Of a DNA stretch of 8,506 nucleotides, positions 6,815 to 8,506 are shown one piece after another. Numbering within the stretch: position 1 is the first letter of the stretch; each line of letters begins with the position of its first letter. A program made the translations under genes and the position numbers. The notes under the pieces are model-generated. The model had not been told where the DNA came from, ran no database searches, and saw only the letters and a program-made list of their open reading frames with translations. The DNA is taken from contig DATAEK010000025.1 of assembly GCA_036258055.1 (NCBI GenBank), positions 1-8,506 of the forward strand, written 5' to 3'. This stretch comes from DATAEK01 sp036258055. GTDB taxonomy: Bacteria > Acidobacteriota > Vicinamibacteria > Vicinamibacterales > 2-12-FULL-66-21.

Positions 6815-7468
6815 GTGGGCGCGACGGTAAACAGCGGTAAACACGGTGGATCCGACTCGCTCGTGATCGGCGTGGCGGGTGGATCCGGATCCGGCAAGAC
6901 CACCGTCGTGCGGCGAATCGTGGACAGCCTCGGCGACATCGCGGTCACCGTGCTCGAACACGATCGGTATTATCGCGACCGGCTCGACCTCCGTTTCGAA
7001 GAGCGCACGGCGCTCAACTACGATCACCCTGACTCGCTCGAAACCGATCTGCTGGTGCGTCACGTGCGGGAGCTCCGCACCGGCCACGCCATCTCTGCGC
7101 CGCAGTATGACTTCGCACGCTACGTGCGGCGGCCCGTCAGCGAGACCGTGCCGCCGCATCGCGTCATCATCGTCGAAGGTATCCTGATTTTCACGGACGC
7201 CGACCTGCGCCGTCTCATGGACGTCAAGGTCTTCGTCGATACCGACGACGACACCCGGTTCATCCGGCGGCTCCAACGCGACCTTTCGGAGCGCGGCCGC
7301 ACCGTGCAATCGGTGATCGATCAATATTTCGCCACCGTCAAGCCGATGCACCTGGAATTCGTGGAGCCCAGCAAGCGCTACGCTGACATCATCCTTCCGC
7401 AGGGCGGGCACAACGCCGTCGCCATCGACATGCTGCTCACGCTCATTCGCAGTCTGGCCGCTCAGTGA
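6815..7468 (+). CDS. udk: Uridine kinase
   Basis: A P-loop kinase of the uridine/cytidine kinase family, which phosphorylates uridine or cytidine to UMP or CMP in the cytoplasmic pyrimidine salvage pathway. From the GTG at 6815 it has 217 residues, close to the usual 205-220. Visible motifs: Walker A GGSGSGKT (22-29), EHDRYY (48-53) with the expected catalytic Asp50, NYDHPDS (68-74), QYDFARYVR (97-105), VIIVEGILIF (117-126), and the lid RRLQRDLSERGRTVQS ending in PSKRYADIILPQGG. The 6815 start is chosen for GGGAG at 6801-6805, nine bases upstream. A GTG at 6773 in the same frame would add 14 residues with rare TTA and TGT codons and only GGGG two bases ahead. A GTG at 6863, right before IGVAGGSG, is also possible. 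The gene is divergent from the DUF2339 operon. Family call is very firm; uridine kinase over a close P-loop relative such as phosphoribulokinase rests on length and the motifs listed. Confidence 0.93.
   Translation: MGATVNSGKHGGSDSLVIGVAGGSGSGKTTVVRRIVDSLGDIAVTVLEHDRYYRDRLDLRFEERTALNYDHPDSLETDLLVRHVRELRTGHAISAPQYDFARYVRRPVSETVPPHRVIIVEGILIFTDADLRRLMDVKVFVDTDDDTRFIRRLQRDLSERGRTVQSVIDQYFATVKPMHLEFVEPSKRYADIILPQGGHNAVAIDMLLTLIRSLAAQ
6825..6844 (+). repeat. Tandem 10-bp repeat at the udk 5' end
   Basis: CGGTAAACA occurs at 6825-6833 and again at 6835-6843, a period of ten bases, and a third partial CGGT begins at 6844. It is noticeably more AT-rich than its surroundings. If udk starts at 6815 it codes for a linker before the P-loop; if udk starts at 6863 it lies in the leader, where one-turn spacing would suit an operator. 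I cannot decide between these. Confidence 0.45.
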
Positions 7469-7490
7469 CGCCCGGCGTCATCCGCATTTT
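7466..7490 (+). terminator. Weak terminator-like hairpin overlapping the udk stop codon
   Basis: TGACGCC (7466-7472) and GGCGTCA (7474-7480) form a perfect inverted repeat with one central base, so a real hairpin would have about six pairs and a three-base loop. A short ATTTT tail (7486-7490) follows six bases later. The stem begins with the udk TGA itself. Short stem and displaced T-tract make this a weak candidate. Confidence 0.3.
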
Positions 7491-7539
7491 CCGCGCATCA
7501 CGAGTTCTTTCGCGTGGTCCGGGATCGCCGCACGTGAAG

Positions 7540-7548
7540 TGCCATAAT
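7540..7548 (+). promoter_or_regulatory. Extended -10 promoter element for the membrane protein gene
   Basis: TGCCATAAT fits the extended -10 pattern TGN plus a hexamer matching TATAAT at five of six bases (CATAAT, 7543-7548). No good -35 hexamer is seen 16-18 bases upstream, as is usual for extended -10 promoters. Transcription would start near 7555, about five bases before the ATG at 7560, implying a very short leader or leaderless mRNA. Confidence 0.45.
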
Positions 7549-7559
7549 CGGGGCTCGCT

Positions 7560-8506
7560 ATGACCCGTTCGCGCTCCACGTGGATGGTGACTGCGGGAAT
7601 CTGCCTGCTGCTCGCGATCCTGCACACGTGGCCGCTGGCCACCGCACCAGGAACGCTGTCGCGCAACGACAACGGTGATGCACAGCTGAACGAGTGGATC
7701 ATGGCGTGGATCGCGCATCAGCTCCCGCGGGCGCCGACGCGTCTCTTCAGCGCCAACATCTTCTACCCCGCGCACGATACTCTCGCGTTCTCGGAACCGC
7801 TCATCGTGCCCGCACTTATGGGTGCGCCGCTGCGGTGGCTCGGCGCGTCACCCGTTCTCGTGTTCAACATCGTCCTCATCGCCGGCTTTGCGCTGACCGC
7901 GTGGGCCGGCACGACGCTGGTGCAATCGTGGACGTCGGACCGCTATGCGGGGCTCTTGACCGGATCGATGTTCGCGTTCAACACCCACACCCTCGCGCGC
8001 CTGGCGCACATGCAAGGCATCCACACCTGGGGACTTCCGATGGCGCTCCTCGCCACCGATCGTATCGTTCTGCAGGCGCGCGTGCGCGACGCGCTCCTGC
8101 TCGCGCTGTGGATGGCGTTGATGGCCTACACCTCGGGATATCTGATCGTCTTCGGCACGGTGATGGTCGCCATCGCTGTGATCGTGCGGATCCCGGACTG
8201 GCGCAGTCAGGCGCGCGCCGTTCTCTCGAGGCTGGCCCTCGCGGCGGTCACGGCCGGCGTGGTCATGCTTCCCGTCTACCTGCCCTATCGGCGGGTCGCG
8301 CGCGAGCAGGGGATGGTACGATCGCTCGAGAACGTGTCCGACTTTTCTGCCACGCTGAAGGGCTACCTCGCCGCCGCCGGCCGCATTCACTACTCGACGT
8401 GGAGCGGCGGCTTCTTCAAAGATCCGGTTGACTCGTTCTTCCCAGGGTTCGTCGTCATCGCCCTGGCCGCGTTCTGCGTCTGGGTGACCATTCGAACCTC
8501 GACGGC
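7560..8506 (+). CDS. Multi-pass membrane protein, GT-C/YfhO-like glycosyltransferase candidate; 3' end outside window
   Basis: An open frame from ATG 7560 runs without a stop to the window edge (315 complete codons). The first residues are MTRSRSTWMV, then a membrane helix (about 9-29). The first large loop carries an acidic NDNGDA motif (36-41), then ANIFYPAHDTLAFSEP (65-80). Further hydrophobic segments lie at about 97-120, 155-170, 179-208, 224-245 and 296-311. An acidic motif in the loop after the first helix, followed by a FYP motif and many helices, is typical of GT-C-fold membrane glycosyltransferases and YfhO-like proteins that use lipid-linked sugars. Specific family, donor and acceptor cannot be told, and the C-terminal domain is missing. 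The Shine-Dalgarno is poor (CGGGG about six bases upstream), in line with a near-leaderless transcript. It follows udk after 91 bases with its own promoter candidate, so it is probably a separate unit. Coding is well supported; function is tentative. Confidence 0.82.
   Translation, partial: MTRSRSTWMVTAGICLLLAILHTWPLATAPGTLSRNDNGDAQLNEWIMAWIAHQLPRAPTRLFSANIFYPAHDTLAFSEPLIVPALMGAPLRWLGASPVLVFNIVLIAGFALTAWAGTTLVQSWTSDRYAGLLTGSMFAFNTHTLARLAHMQGIHTWGLPMALLATDRIVLQARVRDALLLALWMALMAYTSGYLIVFGTVMVAIAVIVRIPDWRSQARAVLSRLALAAVTAGVVMLPVYLPYRRVAREQGMVRSLENVSDFSATLKGYLAAAGRIHYSTWSGGFFKDPVDSFFPGFVVIALAAFCVWVTIRTST

Noticed and set aside
7694..8431. Plus-strand 245-residue open frame rich in Ala, Arg and His
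   Set aside because: It lies in another frame inside the membrane protein that starts at 7560. The 7560 frame has clear hydrophobic helices and motifs; this one has low-complexity, Arg-rich shadow composition.

Overview
The window is GC-rich bacterial chromosomal DNA with long open frames and GTG starts. It holds five protein-coding genes (two cut by the window edges), no RNA gene, no CRISPR array and no recognisable mobile element. The high GC, the Gly/Arg/Ala-rich insertion in a secreted-type dipeptidase, and the GCGAGCGAGC-rich spacer between convergent genes suggest an Acidobacteriota of the Vicinamibacteria type (Luteitalea-like). This is inference from style; nothing here settles the taxon.

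Layout. 1-667 (+): C-terminal part of a membrane dipeptidase (peptidase M19) whose start lies off the left edge. 668-793: spacer between convergent genes, built of degenerate GCGAGC units and ending in a perfect 8-bp hairpin. 794-2830 (-): a secreted, C-terminally anchored DUF3999 protein. 2827-6675 (-): a giant multi-pass DUF2339 membrane protein (1282 residues), the upstream member of the same operon; its stop and the DUF3999 start share an ATGA. 6676-6814: divergent intergenic region. 6815-7468 (+): uridine kinase (udk), with an ambiguous GTG start and a tandem 10-bp repeat near its 5' end. 7469-7559: spacer with a weak terminator-like hairpin and a good extended -10 element. 7560 to the right edge (+): a multi-pass membrane protein resembling GT-C/YfhO-type glycosyltransferases, open at the window end.

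How the genes fit together. The DUF2339-DUF3999 pair is the real unit of interest. A very large polytopic membrane protein with a cytoplasmic coiled coil and Pro/Glu/Ala linker is translationally coupled to an extracytoplasmic, beta-rich protein with a single C-terminal membrane helix. Both families are of unknown function, so this is a plausible undescribed envelope complex, and the DUF3999 member here appears to be an internal duplication. The dipeptidase, uridine kinase and GT-C-like protein are separate transcription units with no obvious functional tie to the pair.
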